A DNA stretch of 64,000 nt from contig NC_015177.1 in assembly GCF_000190735.1 (NCBI RefSeq), positions 682,001-746,000 of the forward strand. Direction: 5' to 3'. Origin of the DNA: Pseudopedobacter saltans DSM 12145 (lineage in GTDB: Bacteria > Bacteroidota > Bacteroidia > Sphingobacteriales > Sphingobacteriaceae). The position numbers and the translations under genes were made by a program. Each line of letters opens with the position of its first letter. Positions within the stretch are counted from its first letter, which is position 1. Under the pieces are notes generated by a model. The model was not told the DNA's origin. It made no database searches and saw only the letters and a program-made list of their open reading frames with translations. Shown here piece by piece: positions 25,326-34,429 of this stretch.

Positions 25326-26165
25326 TTATAAAAAATCCAGAGGGCTGGGAGTTCGCTTTTTATCAATATCGGTGATATGGGTATAGATCATGGTTGTTTT
25401 AATATTTTCATGACCAAGTAATTCCTGTACAATCCGGACATCAATTCCAGATTGAATGAGATGTGTCGCATAGGAATGTCTTAATGAATGTACCGTGCCT
25501 TCGGTTTTGATTTTTGCTTTTGCCAACGCTTTTTTCAAAACCAACTGCACACTGCGCTCGCTGTATCGATTTCTTTTTTCTCCCTCGAAAAGATAGTGCG
25601 AGGGCTTGTAAACCTGATAATAGTCGCGCAAAATAGTCAAAAGTTTATCCGGTAACGATACTATCCGGTCTTTATTACCTTTACTCTGGTTGATTCGGAT
25701 AATTTTATCGGATGAACGTATATCGCTTATCCGGAGATTTAACAATTCGTTCAGACGCAAACCACAACTATAAATGGTCATCAACATGGCTTTGTGCTTT
25801 AGATTTTCGGTACTGTCTAATAATTTTCGAACCTCTTCTTTGGAAAAGAATTTGGGCAATTTAGAAAATGACCTTTTTGGATATAAATAGTCTAAGGAAA
25901 TCTTCTCGTCTAAAATCAATTCGTAAAGCTTTTTTATAGCTCCGACTAAACCTTTTTGGTATGAAGCACTGATGTTTTCGTTCTCTACTTTTTCGTTTAT
26001 AAAAGTTTCTATAATTGCTATTGGTACGTCTTTTAAAGACGCGAATTTGTCAACATATTTGAGAAATAAACCGGCATAATCCATATAGGATCTTATGGTA
26101 TTGCTGGCGTATCGCTGAATCACCAGCTTTTTTTCAAACGATGTTAATATGGTTTCGCTATCCAT
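25326..26165 (-). CDS. IntI-like tyrosine recombinase of an integron-like array
   Basis: A 279-aa tyrosine recombinase with an N-terminal SAM-like core-binding domain (1-100) and a catalytic domain carrying Arg137 (GLRLNELLNL), Lys162, His226-x-x-Arg229 (HSLRHS), His252 (LLGHEN) and the nucleophile Tyr261 (TMIYTH). The C-terminus TTMIYTHITDIDKKRTPSPL resembles the end of integron integrases (TTMIYTHV...SPLD). The extra helical insertion typical of IntI before the HxxR box is not evident: the linker RNRYSERSVQLVLKKALAKA is short, as in XerC/D. It is transcribed away from an attI-like region and cassettes, the classic integron layout. Confidence 0.85.
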   Translation of the reverse strand: MDSETILTSFEKKLVIQRYASNTIRSYMDYAGLFLKYVDKFASLKDVPIAIIETFINEKVENENISASYQKGLVGAIKKLYELILDEKISLDYLYPKRSFSKLPKFFSKEEVRKLLDSTENLKHKAMLMTIYSCGLRLNELLNLRISDIRSSDKIIRINQSKGNKDRIVSLPDKLLTILRDYYQVYKPSHYLFEGEKRNRYSERSVQLVLKKALAKAKIKTEGTVHSLRHSYATHLIQSGIDVRIVQELLGHENIKTTMIYTHITDIDKKRTPSPLDFL

Positions 26166-26239
26166 TCCTATATAACAATGTTTTTGTGGAATTTGTTTCG
26201 CTATCCATTTTTTTGAAATTGATTTACTGTTAAATTAAA

Positions 26240-26340
26240 ATGGTTTTTATATATTTATAAAAACATAAAGCGAAATACGCATATAGAGATGGATTGGCGA
26301 AACTTTTATGTTATTTGCTTCGCTAACCGTGATGTTATGC
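26240..26340. other. attI-like region and first cassette boundary
   Basis: Between the divergent recombinase and merTP lies a perfect palindrome TTTTTATA-tatt-TATAAAAA (26244-26263), a segment CGCATATAGAG...GGCGAAAC (from 26278) that recurs at 41043, and the boundary GTTATGCGG (26334-26342). These nine bases are the exact complement of CCGCATAAC at 27222-27230, where the attC of this cassette begins. The expected crossover is between G and TT. Confidence 0.6.
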
Positions 26341-26383
26341 GGCAGCTTAAAAGACAACAACCAACGACATTGACAGTAAGAAA

Positions 26384-26983
26384 ATGAAATCAGATAATAA
26401 ACTTGCAGGACTTGGACTTTTGACAGCAATTTCGGCATCACTATGCTGCATTACACCTGTTTTGGCTCTGTTGGCTGGAACAAGTGGACTTGCTTCTACT
26501 TTCTCTTGGCTTGACCCATTCAGACCATATTTAATTGGCTTGACAGTTTTGGTTCTTGCGTTTGCTTGGTATCAAAAACTGAAACCTCAAAAACAAATTG
26601 ACTGCTGCGACACAACTGAAAAAACACCCTTTATTCAGACAAAAAAGTTTTTGGGTTTCGTAACAGTTTTTGCAGGACTGATGCTTGCGTTTCCAAGTTA
26701 TGTCCACATATTCTTTCCAAAGACAGAAAGTCAAACAATCATAACCGACCAATCAAACATTAAAACAGCAGAATTTACAATTAACGGAATGACTTGTGCA
26801 GGTTGTGAAGAAAACGTAAATCACGAAGTAAATAAACTGACAGGAATAATTAAGACGAATGTTTCTTACGACAACGGCAACGCAATCATAGAATTTGATA
26901 GAACTCAAACCGACATTCAAGAGATAGAAAAAGCCATAACTAAAACAGGCTATTCCGTAACCGACAAAAAAGAAATAAAATGA
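26384..26983 (+). CDS. merTP: Mercuric transport fusion protein MerTP
   Basis: A 199-aa inner-membrane protein. The MerT-like part (1-125) has three hydrophobic segments and the Cys pair in SLCCITPVLALLAG, which passes Hg(II) through the membrane. The C-terminal MerP-like heavy-metal domain has GMTCAGCEENV. The fusion is common in Bacteroidota. No merR or merA is next to it, so it would import rather than detoxify mercury unless a reductase is elsewhere. It is the first gene of cassette 1 and overlaps the next gene by 4 bp. Confidence 0.9.
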   Translation: MKSDNKLAGLGLLTAISASLCCITPVLALLAGTSGLASTFSWLDPFRPYLIGLTVLVLAFAWYQKLKPQKQIDCCDTTEKTPFIQTKKFLGFVTVFAGLMLAFPSYVHIFFPKTESQTIITDQSNIKTAEFTINGMTCAGCEENVNHEVNKLTGIIKTNVSYDNGNAIIEFDRTQTDIQEIEKAITKTGYSVTDKKEIK

Positions 26984-27186
26984 ACATAATCCTGCAATCA
27001 ACTATCACTTGCCCTGAATGTGGACATAAGAAAGAAGAAACTATGCCGACAGACGCTTGCCAATATTTTTACGAGTGCGAAAGCTGCAAAAAGGTATTAA
27101 AGCCAAAACAGGGCGACTGTTGTGTATTTTGTAGCTATGGAACAGTGAAATGTCCATCCATTCAAGCCGGGACAAATTGCTGTTAA
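26980..27186 (+). CDS. Small Cys-rich protein of mer cassette, 68 aa
   Basis: A 68-aa protein with nine Cys: CPECGH near the N-terminus, a YECESCKK motif, GDCCVFCSYG and a terminal TNCC. The GDCC-x-x-CSYG-T-x-KCP block is the signature of a small protein repeatedly found behind merTP. It probably binds a soft metal in the cytoplasm. The start overlaps the merTP stop (ATGA), indicating coupled translation. Confidence 0.8.
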   Translation: MNIILQSTITCPECGHKKEETMPTDACQYFYECESCKKVLKPKQGDCCVFCSYGTVKCPSIQAGTNCC

Positions 27187-27221
27187 AGACAATGATAAAA
27201 CTGACTGAAATCGAAAGCCGA

Positions 27222-27355
27222 CCGCATAACATCGGTTTTGCAATATGGCGGGTGAAGTGCTACTATGAAACATTTGTGCAAGATTCAACATCAGTAATTC
27301 TATTGAACTTTTGTGCTAAAATGCCGCCACATCGCAAAGCCGTAAACCGTTAGCT
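27222..27355. other. attC-like recombination site 1 (end of cassette 1)
   Basis: A 134-bp imperfect palindrome runs from CCGCATAAC to GTTAGCT. Paired arms are CGGTTTTGC with GCAAAGCCG (one G-T pair) and GGCGG with CCGCC, plus an inner ATTCAA/TTGAA(C). Unpaired bases distinguish the two arms, as in attC sites. It shares a GAACTTTTGTGCTAAAA block and CCGCCAC with the site at 34271. Its right boundary GTTAGCTGC (27349-27357) is complementary to GCAGCTAAC at 34271-34279, the start of the next attC. Confidence 0.75.
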
Positions 27356-27423
27356 GCAACCCTAAAAAACAGACGACAGTGCAAAAATTAACGAACAGAC
27401 AGACGGCAAAAAAGCCCACCCGC

Positions 27424-27488
27424 AAAATGGCACATTTGGTTTTTGCCGACACACGAGCCAACGCTCAAAAAACCAAAAGAGCCATTTT
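27424..27488. other. Two-step hairpin at the left end of cassette 2
   Basis: Arms AAAATGGC/GCCATTTT and TTGGTTTTTG/CAAAAAACCAA enclose a loop containing CACGAGCCAACGCTCAA. A related hairpin at 34162-34220 has a loop with CACAAGCCAACGCGCAA. The pair brackets the three genes of cassette 2. Confidence 0.5.
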
Positions 27489-27562
27489 TTTGCCAACGCT
27501 CTGACACCGTTTCGACCGAAAAACTTATCTTAACCGACTGAAATAGAAAATATAATTTGTAG

Positions 27563-30500
27563 ATGATTTTAAAAGAATTGAAACCAAGAAAGGCACTAAA
27601 CAAAGCCTTTTTAAAAGTAAAACCGAACAGGACTGAAATTGAAGGTTTCAAGACCAATCTTATTACTTTACTCGACAGAACAAATGACACGGAAAGCGAA
27701 GAGTTTCATAAGAACTTGGTTTCCGACTTTCTAAAGAAAACCTATTACGACCCAAACCATTTTATAAATACCAAAGGTCGCAACGACCTTGTTATTCATA
27801 ACGGACAAAATGCAAACTCGACAGTTGGCGTAATTCTCGAAGCTAAAAAGCCGACCAACAAAGCCGAGATGATTACAACCAAAAAATTGAATGCAAAAGC
27901 ATTTCAGGAATTGGTTTTGTATTATTTACGTGAGAGAATTACTCATAAAAACCTTGAAGTAAAACATTTGGTGGCAACAAACATAAACGAATGGTTCATT
28001 TTTGACGCTACCCTATTCGACAGACTTTTTGCCCAAAACAAAAATCTTGTAAAGCAATTCAACGACTTTGAAGGTGGACGATTGGCAGACACGAAAACCG
28101 ATTTTTTCTACAAACAAATTGCCGAGCCGTTTATTGACAGTATTACTTCTGAAATTGAATTTACCTATTTCAACATTCAGGACTTTCAAAAACCGTTACG
28201 CAATACCGACAAAGCAGACGATAATTCGCTGATTGCTTTATTTAAAATTTTATCACCTGAGCATCTTTTAAAACTTCCTTTCACCAACGACAGCAACAGC
28301 CTTGACAAACGCTTTTACAGCGAATTGTTGCACATTATCGGCTTGACCGAAACCAAAGAAGGAAGCAAAAAACTGATTGAGCGAAACAAAGCGGGTGAGC
28401 GACACACAGGAACAATTCTTGAAGATGCCATCATTCAGCTTGACAGCTTAGATAAACTCAACAGACTTGAAAAACCAAACCAATTTGGCAACACACAACA
28501 AGAACGACTTTTTAATGTTGCTCTTGAACTTTCTATCACTTGGATAAACCGTATTTTGTTTTTGAAGTTGTTGGAAGCTCAATTAATCACTTATCACAAG
28601 GGCGACAAATCTTTTTCGTTTCTCAATCTTGACAAAATAAAGAACTATGACGACCTGAACAGCTTGTTTTTTCAGGTGTTGGCACGCAAGTATGACGAGC
28701 GAAACGAAGATGTAAAAAAGGCATTTGAAAAAACACCTTATCTCAATTCATCGCTTTTCGAGCCAACCGATATTGAGCAGGTTACTTTGTTTATCAGCAA
28801 TCTGAAAGACGATAAAACCATCCCGATTTTTTCGCAAACCGTGCTGAAAGACCAGCAAGGCAAAAAACGAACAGGCAATATTTCCACGCTTCAATACTTG
28901 TTTGAGTTTTTAGATGCTTACGATTTTGGAGCTGAAGGTGGAGAAGAAATTCAGGAAGACAACAAAACCCTGATTAACGCTTCGGTTCTTGGATTGATTT
29001 TCGAGAAAATAAACGGCTACAAAGACGGTTCATTTTTCACTCCCGGCTTCATCACAATGTATATGTGCCGTGAAACCATTCGCAAAGCCGTTGTGCAGAA
29101 ATTCAACGAAACCAAAAAATGGAATTGCACAACGCTTGAAGAACTTTACGACAAAATTGAAGACCGCAAAGAAGCCAACAAAATTGTAAACAGCATCAAA
29201 ATTTGCGACCCTGCCGTAGGTTCAGGTCACTTTTTAGTTTCGGCACTCAATGAAATGATTGCCGTTAAAAACGACTTGAAAATTCTGCAAGACCGAGACG
29301 GAAAACGCCTGAAAGAATATCAGGTGGAAGTGGTAAATGATGAATTGATTGTAACAGACGAAGAAGGTGAACTTTTTGAATACAACCCAAGCAACAAAGA
29401 AAGCCAGCGAATACAGGAAACGCTTTTCCACGAAAAGCAAACCATAATTGAAAACTGCCTTTTCGGTGTGGACATCAATTCCAATTCCGTAAAAATTTGC
29501 CGTTTGCGTTTATGGATTGAACTTTTGAAAAACGCTTATTACAAGAACGCCACCGAATTAGAAACACTTCCAAATATTGACATCAACATAAAATGCGGAA
29601 ACTCTTTGGTGAGCCGTTTTGCAATTGATGCCGACTTGAAACAAGCCTTGAAAAAAAGCAAGTGGACAATTGACAGCTACCGAATAGCCGTTGACACTTA
29701 CCGAAACGCTGAAAGCAAGGAACAAAAAAGAGAAATGGAACGGCTGATTGCCGACATTAAATCGGATTTTAGAAGTGAAATTTCGCTGAACGACCCGAAA
29801 GTAAAGAAGCTACGCAAACTCTCAGGCGACTTGTATCAAATGACCAATCAAGGGCAATTGTTTGAAATGAGCAAAAGGGAAAAAGCCGATTGGAACAAGA
29901 AAGTGCAACAACTGACCGAAGAAACCAAAAAACTTGAAACCGAAATTGAAGAAATAAAAGCCAACAAGATTTTTGAAAACGCTTTTGAATGGCGTTTTGA
30001 ATTTCCTGAAGTGCTAAATGATGATGGTGATTTTGTGGGCTTTGATGTGGTGATTGGAAATCCGCCTTATGTGGTTGTTTTAAAATCAACTTTTGGAAAT
30101 AATTATTTAGATTTTTTCAATCATAACTACATAACATCAGAATACAATCCGAATACTTATGCTTTGTTCATCGAGTTAGCATTGAGTAAACTTTTGAAAA
30201 ACAAAGGACAATTTTCATACATAATACCAAACTCTTGGTTAAATGGGAAATACTTTACCAAGTTGAGAGCATTTGTCCAAAATCTTAGTAACAGAGAACT
30301 TATTAACTTAAAAGACAATGCTTTTGAAGTAATAGTTGAAACTGTAATTCTTATTTCCGAAAATGAAAATACAGCTCAAAAACCTATCCTAAAAGAATTT
30401 GCAGACGGGAATATATTCGTAGAAGTTAATAGCGAATTTGAATTTGGAGTAAATCCGTTTTTTGAATTACAGCTTCCTGATTTCGTTAGCAGAATTATTA

Positions 30501-31096
30501 AATCCTCAGAGAATATTAAAAATCACTGTTTGGTTTATCGTGGTGTAGAAACAAGAAACAACAATGACTATATTTCAACCACCAAGCACAATGATTTATG
30601 GAAAGAAATTTTACTTGGCAAAGACGTTCACAGATATTCCTACAAATACAGCGGCTCTTATGTAAAGTTTGTCCCAAAAGAACTTAAAAGCAATGCGAAC
30701 ATTGACTACTATCTGCGTGATAAAATTTTAATGCGAAGAACAGGGAACTCAATTATTGCTTGTGCTGATTACAATAAGTTTATTGCATTAAAAAATCTCT
30801 ATCTAATTATTCCAAACGATTTAACACTTCTTCCATTAATTCTCCTTCAACTCAATTCTAAATTGTTTGACTTTATTCATAAATCATTAACAACAGGAGA
30901 AAATAAAGCGTTTGCACAGTTTCCGGCACATTACGTAGAAACACTACCTTGTAGAATTGACAATTCTTTAATTGAAAAGTCAATCAAACTTTTTCAACAA
31001 AGAGCAAATGACGAAAGCGTAGAAAATCAAATTGACCAATTAGTTTATCAGCTTTACGAGTTGTCCGAAGAAGAAATAAAAATAATTGAAGGCTGA
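27563..31096 (+). CDS. Type IIG restriction-modification enzyme (Eco57I-like)
   Basis: A 1177-aa single-chain restriction-modification protein. The N-terminal PD-(D/E)xK nuclease shows Asp75 and Glu93-Ala-Lys95 (GVILEAKKP). A helical connector follows. The N6-adenine methyltransferase has motif I DPAVGSGHFL (about 549) and motif IV NPPY (833-836). The C-terminal part (about 950-1160) fits a TaqI/Eco57I-type target-recognition domain. It would cut unmodified foreign DNA and methylate self. The stop overlaps the start of the next gene (TGATG). It is the first gene of the 7-kb cassette 2. Confidence 0.88.
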   Translation: MILKELKPRKALNKAFLKVKPNRTEIEGFKTNLITLLDRTNDTESEEFHKNLVSDFLKKTYYDPNHFINTKGRNDLVIHNGQNANSTVGVILEAKKPTNKAEMITTKKLNAKAFQELVLYYLRERITHKNLEVKHLVATNINEWFIFDATLFDRLFAQNKNLVKQFNDFEGGRLADTKTDFFYKQIAEPFIDSITSEIEFTYFNIQDFQKPLRNTDKADDNSLIALFKILSPEHLLKLPFTNDSNSLDKRFYSELLHIIGLTETKEGSKKLIERNKAGERHTGTILEDAIIQLDSLDKLNRLEKPNQFGNTQQERLFNVALELSITWINRILFLKLLEAQLITYHKGDKSFSFLNLDKIKNYDDLNSLFFQVLARKYDERNEDVKKAFEKTPYLNSSLFEPTDIEQVTLFISNLKDDKTIPIFSQTVLKDQQGKKRTGNISTLQYLFEFLDAYDFGAEGGEEIQEDNKTLINASVLGLIFEKINGYKDGSFFTPGFITMYMCRETIRKAVVQKFNETKKWNCTTLEELYDKIEDRKEANKIVNSIKICDPAVGSGHFLVSALNEMIAVKNDLKILQDRDGKRLKEYQVEVVNDELIVTDEEGELFEYNPSNKESQRIQETLFHEKQTIIENCLFGVDINSNSVKICRLRLWIELLKNAYYKNATELETLPNIDINIKCGNSLVSRFAIDADLKQALKKSKWTIDSYRIAVDTYRNAESKEQKREMERLIADIKSDFRSEISLNDPKVKKLRKLSGDLYQMTNQGQLFEMSKREKADWNKKVQQLTEETKKLETEIEEIKANKIFENAFEWRFEFPEVLNDDGDFVGFDVVIGNPPYVVVLKSTFGNNYLDFFNHNYITSEYNPNTYALFIELALSKLLKNKGQFSYIIPNSWLNGKYFTKLRAFVQNLSNRELINLKDNAFEVIVETVILISENENTAQKPILKEFADGNIFVEVNSEFEFGVNPFFELQLPDFVSRIIKSSENIKNHCLVYRGVETRNNNDYISTTKHNDLWKEILLGKDVHRYSYKYSGSYVKFVPKELKSNANIDYYLRDKILMRRTGNSIIACADYNKFIALKNLYLIIPNDLTLLPLILLQLNSKLFDFIHKSLTTGENKAFAQFPAHYVETLPCRIDNSLIEKSIKLFQQRANDESVENQIDQLVYQLYELSEEEIKIIEG

Positions 31097-33158
31097 TGAT
31101 TAATGACAAAATATTAGATGAAATGGACTTGCCTTGGGCAAGTTCTAACGAGACATTGGAAATAATTTCTAACAATTATTTTCGCCCTCTATTTAACCCT
31201 GATAATTTTCTAATCCGCCCTGAAGCAGAAAGAGATAAAGGAATTGACCACCATATTGAAATAAAAAAGGTAATAAATACTTAAATTTTCGTTTTGTTAT
31301 TCAGCTTAAAGCAACTGATAGTAAAGATTTCAATAATGACGGAAGTATAAGTATTCAACTTGATACAAGTAATATCAATTATCTTTTGAATAACCCAATG
31401 CCCGCTTTTTATGTCTTGTTTTTTAAAGAAACTAATACGTTTTATTATGAAAGCATAAATAATTTTGCTCAATCACTTTATAAAAAGGATGCTAATTGGA
31501 ATGCACAGCCAAGTCACGTATTGAGATTTTCAAAACCTTTTAATGAATCAGCGATTGAAGAAATATTTCATCTTACGTTAAAGAAGGGAAAGTTTCAAAG
31601 AACTATTAATGAAAAAGTAATTGCACAATCAATAACAGTAAACACAGGAGATAAAATTTTAATTGACACTGACTTTAATGTTGCAGACGATGGAGAAATA
31701 AGAAAATTAATTGAAGGTATCGGACTCGAAATAATAAATGAGGGAAAGTGGAAAGATTTAATTTTTGTTCACAAGAAAGCATCAGGTAATGTAGCTTCCA
31801 CTTCTAAATACAACCTTGTATTAGGCATTGCAAATTATTACAATGGCAATTTAATTGATGCACTTTCATTTTTCAGAACCTCAACGAATCTTAAATCGGA
31901 ACTAACAGAGGATTTGAGAAATCACCTTCTATTTTTTGACACCACAGTTAAGTATTCAATCGGTTTAATTTCCTATGAAGAATATGATAGGAAAATGCAA
32001 CAGTTGGAAACTGCTGATAATGTAGGGCTTTACATTAAGTTGGAGAAGGCTAAAAGAAAATATATTGAATCACTTAACATAAATTCAACCGACCGTTACG
32101 AAAACTTTGTTTCTGATATTAATGCGATAATCACTGACCCAAAAGCAAATGATAGTATCAAACTTAATGCAAAATGTGAGTTGATTCTATTCGAGGGTTA
32201 TAAAAACAATATGGAGTATGTAAAAGGTGTTTCAATGATTAATGCCTTGGAAGAAAGTATCGGTCCAAATATTCAATTACGAGTAGATTCTGCCAAAAGA
32301 TTTATCTCAGCTAATGAAACTTGGTTTAAAAATGTGCAACAATTAAAGGAGGATGCGATTAATACCAAAAATTACTTCGCTTATTACATTGCTCTTATAA
32401 ATGAAGTTAAAATCAATTATGAATTTGAGGTTTACACTGCAAATGTTTTTATAGTTCAAGATATACCTGAATTTCCAAAACCTGAAATTCCCGATAAAGA
32501 ACCATTCTTTGAAAGTATGTTAGAAAAAATCTCAAAAGCTGTTAGTTACTTTTATCATATCGGCCACATTGAAAATACTGTTGCTGCCTTATCAACAAAA
32601 TATGAAATACTTCACTATTTGAATCGTATTGAAGAGGCTGAAAAAGGTTTATCCGACCTTGAATCAATAATTGAATCTTATGATTTAACTGAGCAGAAGA
32701 AGAAATTAGAGATATTAAAAAATAATGGAGCAACTCACCAACATTTCAAGGTGTGGATGGATAAAATATTCAGTGAATCTGATGCTAAAAAAAGAGAGTA
32801 TGATGAAATGAGAAGCGAAATGATAAAAATGGATGAAAAAGAGAGCAAAGTCAAAGAAAAGTCCACTACAAAAAACTTACACATTCATTTATTTCCTATT
32901 GGTCACTTCCAATTCCCAGTCGAACAAAAGGAATTAGTTTACGAGATTTTAAATATTTCAATGGAAGCGAGAAAAACATTTGATGAAATGTTTAAAATGG
33001 TAATACCAGTTGCTAATATTTACTATAATCCTATTAGCCAAGAAGGTTATGTTGATGGCAAACTTGCCGACACAGGAATAGAGGTTTGGAGAAACATATT
33101 TCGTGTCCGAAAATCATTTTATGAAAACAAATTTTATAGATACGAACCGAGTTTTTAA
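31096..33158 (+). pseudogene. DUF4365-domain protein split by a frameshift
   Basis: The first frame (31096-31284, 62 aa) reads RPEAERDKGIDHHIEIKKV then stops. The plus-strand frame one step away continues directly with YLNFRFVIQLKATDSK (from 31278) and stays open to 33158. Joined, they give an approximately 687-aa protein: a DUF4365 domain with a GID...QLK pattern like Mrr-type PD-(D/E)xK nucleases, then a long helical, TPR-like region. The break is beside a six-A run (about 31263-31268). Decay, sequencing error and slippage are all possible. It is coupled to the type IIG gene. Confidence 0.7.
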
Positions 33159-33166
33159 AAATATCA

Positions 33167-34132
33167 ATGACAGGATTTGACGACATACTAAAATCAGCAC
33201 AATGGCATCAAAGCATTCAGAAATCTTTGGGACTTACTTCCCAATTATCTGAGATGATGAAAGCCCAGGAGCAAATTACAAAGAGTTTAAGCGGAGTTAG
33301 TATGATAATAGAACTTGCTAAGAGTATGCAAAAACATCATAGAATGTTTGAGAACCCTACTCTATCTGCAATTGAAGCAATGACAAAAGGTTTGAGCCTT
33401 CAAGCAAAATTTGCCATACCGCAAACAACGCTTGATGCAATCACATCAATAAACCGACAACACGACCAGCTTTTTGGAAATCTCAGAAGTATAACGGAAG
33501 CAATAAATAAAAACCAAGCTGCATTTAATCAAATTAATAGTTGGCAATTTGCTATCAGTGGCATATCAGGACAATTAGCAGCAATTGCGGCAAGTCAAAA
33601 AAAATGGAATTTAATTGACGATTTTGAAGAAATCACAGAAGAAGCCGTTTCGCTTAACGAAAGAATTTTTGATGAAAATGGTGTAACAAAAGAAGGGTTA
33701 AACGAACTAAAAGCGTTTTTTCAAAGAATTGAAATCAAGGTTGACAAAATTGATGCGGATGCAAATGCACTATTTTGGAAAGTATTAGCATTATTGAGTT
33801 TTGCTCTTGCCTTGTTAAGCGAAGCAAGAAATTGGTTGCCAAAACCAGAATATGCGACAAAACAAGAAGTTGAAACAGTTATCAAAGAACAATTTGGCAT
33901 TTACGAAAAGAAATTAAAAGACGACAAAGAATTCAGAATTACGAGCAGAAATTGTAAGGTAATGTCAAAGCCACGTTTGAAATCCTTAGTAATTGAAAAA
34001 CTTCCAATAGACTTTGAAGTAACTGTATTACAAGTTAATCATAAGTGGGTTTATGTAACCTATTTCAGTCCCATTGACAACTTACCACAGACAGGTTGGA
34101 TAATGAAAAAATATTTAGACAAACCCGAATAG
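33167..34132 (+). CDS. Coiled-coil, membrane and SH3-like protein of the RM operon
   Basis: A 321-aa protein: a helical, coiled-coil N-terminal two thirds (QLSEMMKAQEQITKSLSG ...), one hydrophobic segment (LFWKVLALLSFALALL, about 205-220), then a bacterial SH3-like domain (about 255-320) with SRNCKVMSKPRLKS, WVYVTYF and TGWIMKKYL. It starts 8 bp after the DUF4365 gene, so it belongs to the same operon. I do not recognise it as part of a named defence system. A membrane-linked accessory or effector role is inferred. Confidence 0.7.
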   Translation: MTGFDDILKSAQWHQSIQKSLGLTSQLSEMMKAQEQITKSLSGVSMIIELAKSMQKHHRMFENPTLSAIEAMTKGLSLQAKFAIPQTTLDAITSINRQHDQLFGNLRSITEAINKNQAAFNQINSWQFAISGISGQLAAIAASQKKWNLIDDFEEITEEAVSLNERIFDENGVTKEGLNELKAFFQRIEIKVDKIDADANALFWKVLALLSFALALLSEARNWLPKPEYATKQEVETVIKEQFGIYEKKLKDDKEFRITSRNCKVMSKPRLKSLVIEKLPIDFEVTVLQVNHKWVYVTYFSPIDNLPQTGWIMKKYLDKPE

Positions 34133-34161
34133 AATGACACCAAAACCAACGCTTCACAGCA

Positions 34162-34220
34162 ACACACATTACCAAGTCGCACAAGCCAACGCGCAAGCCA
34201 AAACTTGGCAAAGAGTGTGT
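34162..34220. other. Two-step hairpin at the right end of cassette 2
   Basis: Arms ACACAC/GTGTGT and CCAAGT/ACTTGG enclose a loop CACAAGCCAACGCGCAAGCC. It is the counterpart of the hairpin at 27424-27488 and lies 50 bp before attC-like site 2. Confidence 0.5.
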
Positions 34221-34270
34221 CTGTCCCACAGCACAACCGACAGACAATCAACACGAAAGACAGAAGGGCA

Positions 34271-34405
34271 GCAGCTAACAGCGGTTTGGCGTAATGGCGG
34301 GTTCAGTGCTTCGTATGACAGTTTCGTGGTAGGTTCAAGTGCAGTTCTTCGATTGAACTTTTGTGCTAAAAATCCGCCACTACGCCAAGCCGCAAAACGT
34401 TATGG
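34271..34405. other. attC-like recombination site 2 (end of cassette 2)
   Basis: A 135-bp imperfect palindrome runs from GCAGCTAAC to GTTATGG. The outer arms GCGGTTTGGCGTA and TACGCCAAGCCGC pair over 13 positions with one G-T. TGGCGG/CCGCCA and GTTCAA/TTGAAC pair further in. It resembles site 1 in length and in the GAACTTTTGTGCTAAAA block. Its right boundary GTTATGGGCA (34399-34408) is the exact complement of TGCCCATAAC at 35358-35367, the remnant start of the next attC. Confidence 0.78.
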
Positions 34406-34429
34406 GCAATTTTATAGACGAGACCTCGA

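Noticed and set aside
27222..27355. Transcription terminator or REP element
   Set aside because: The palindrome is 134 bp with mismatched arms, lacks a T-run, and its ends match cassette boundaries elsewhere; attC-like is the better reading.
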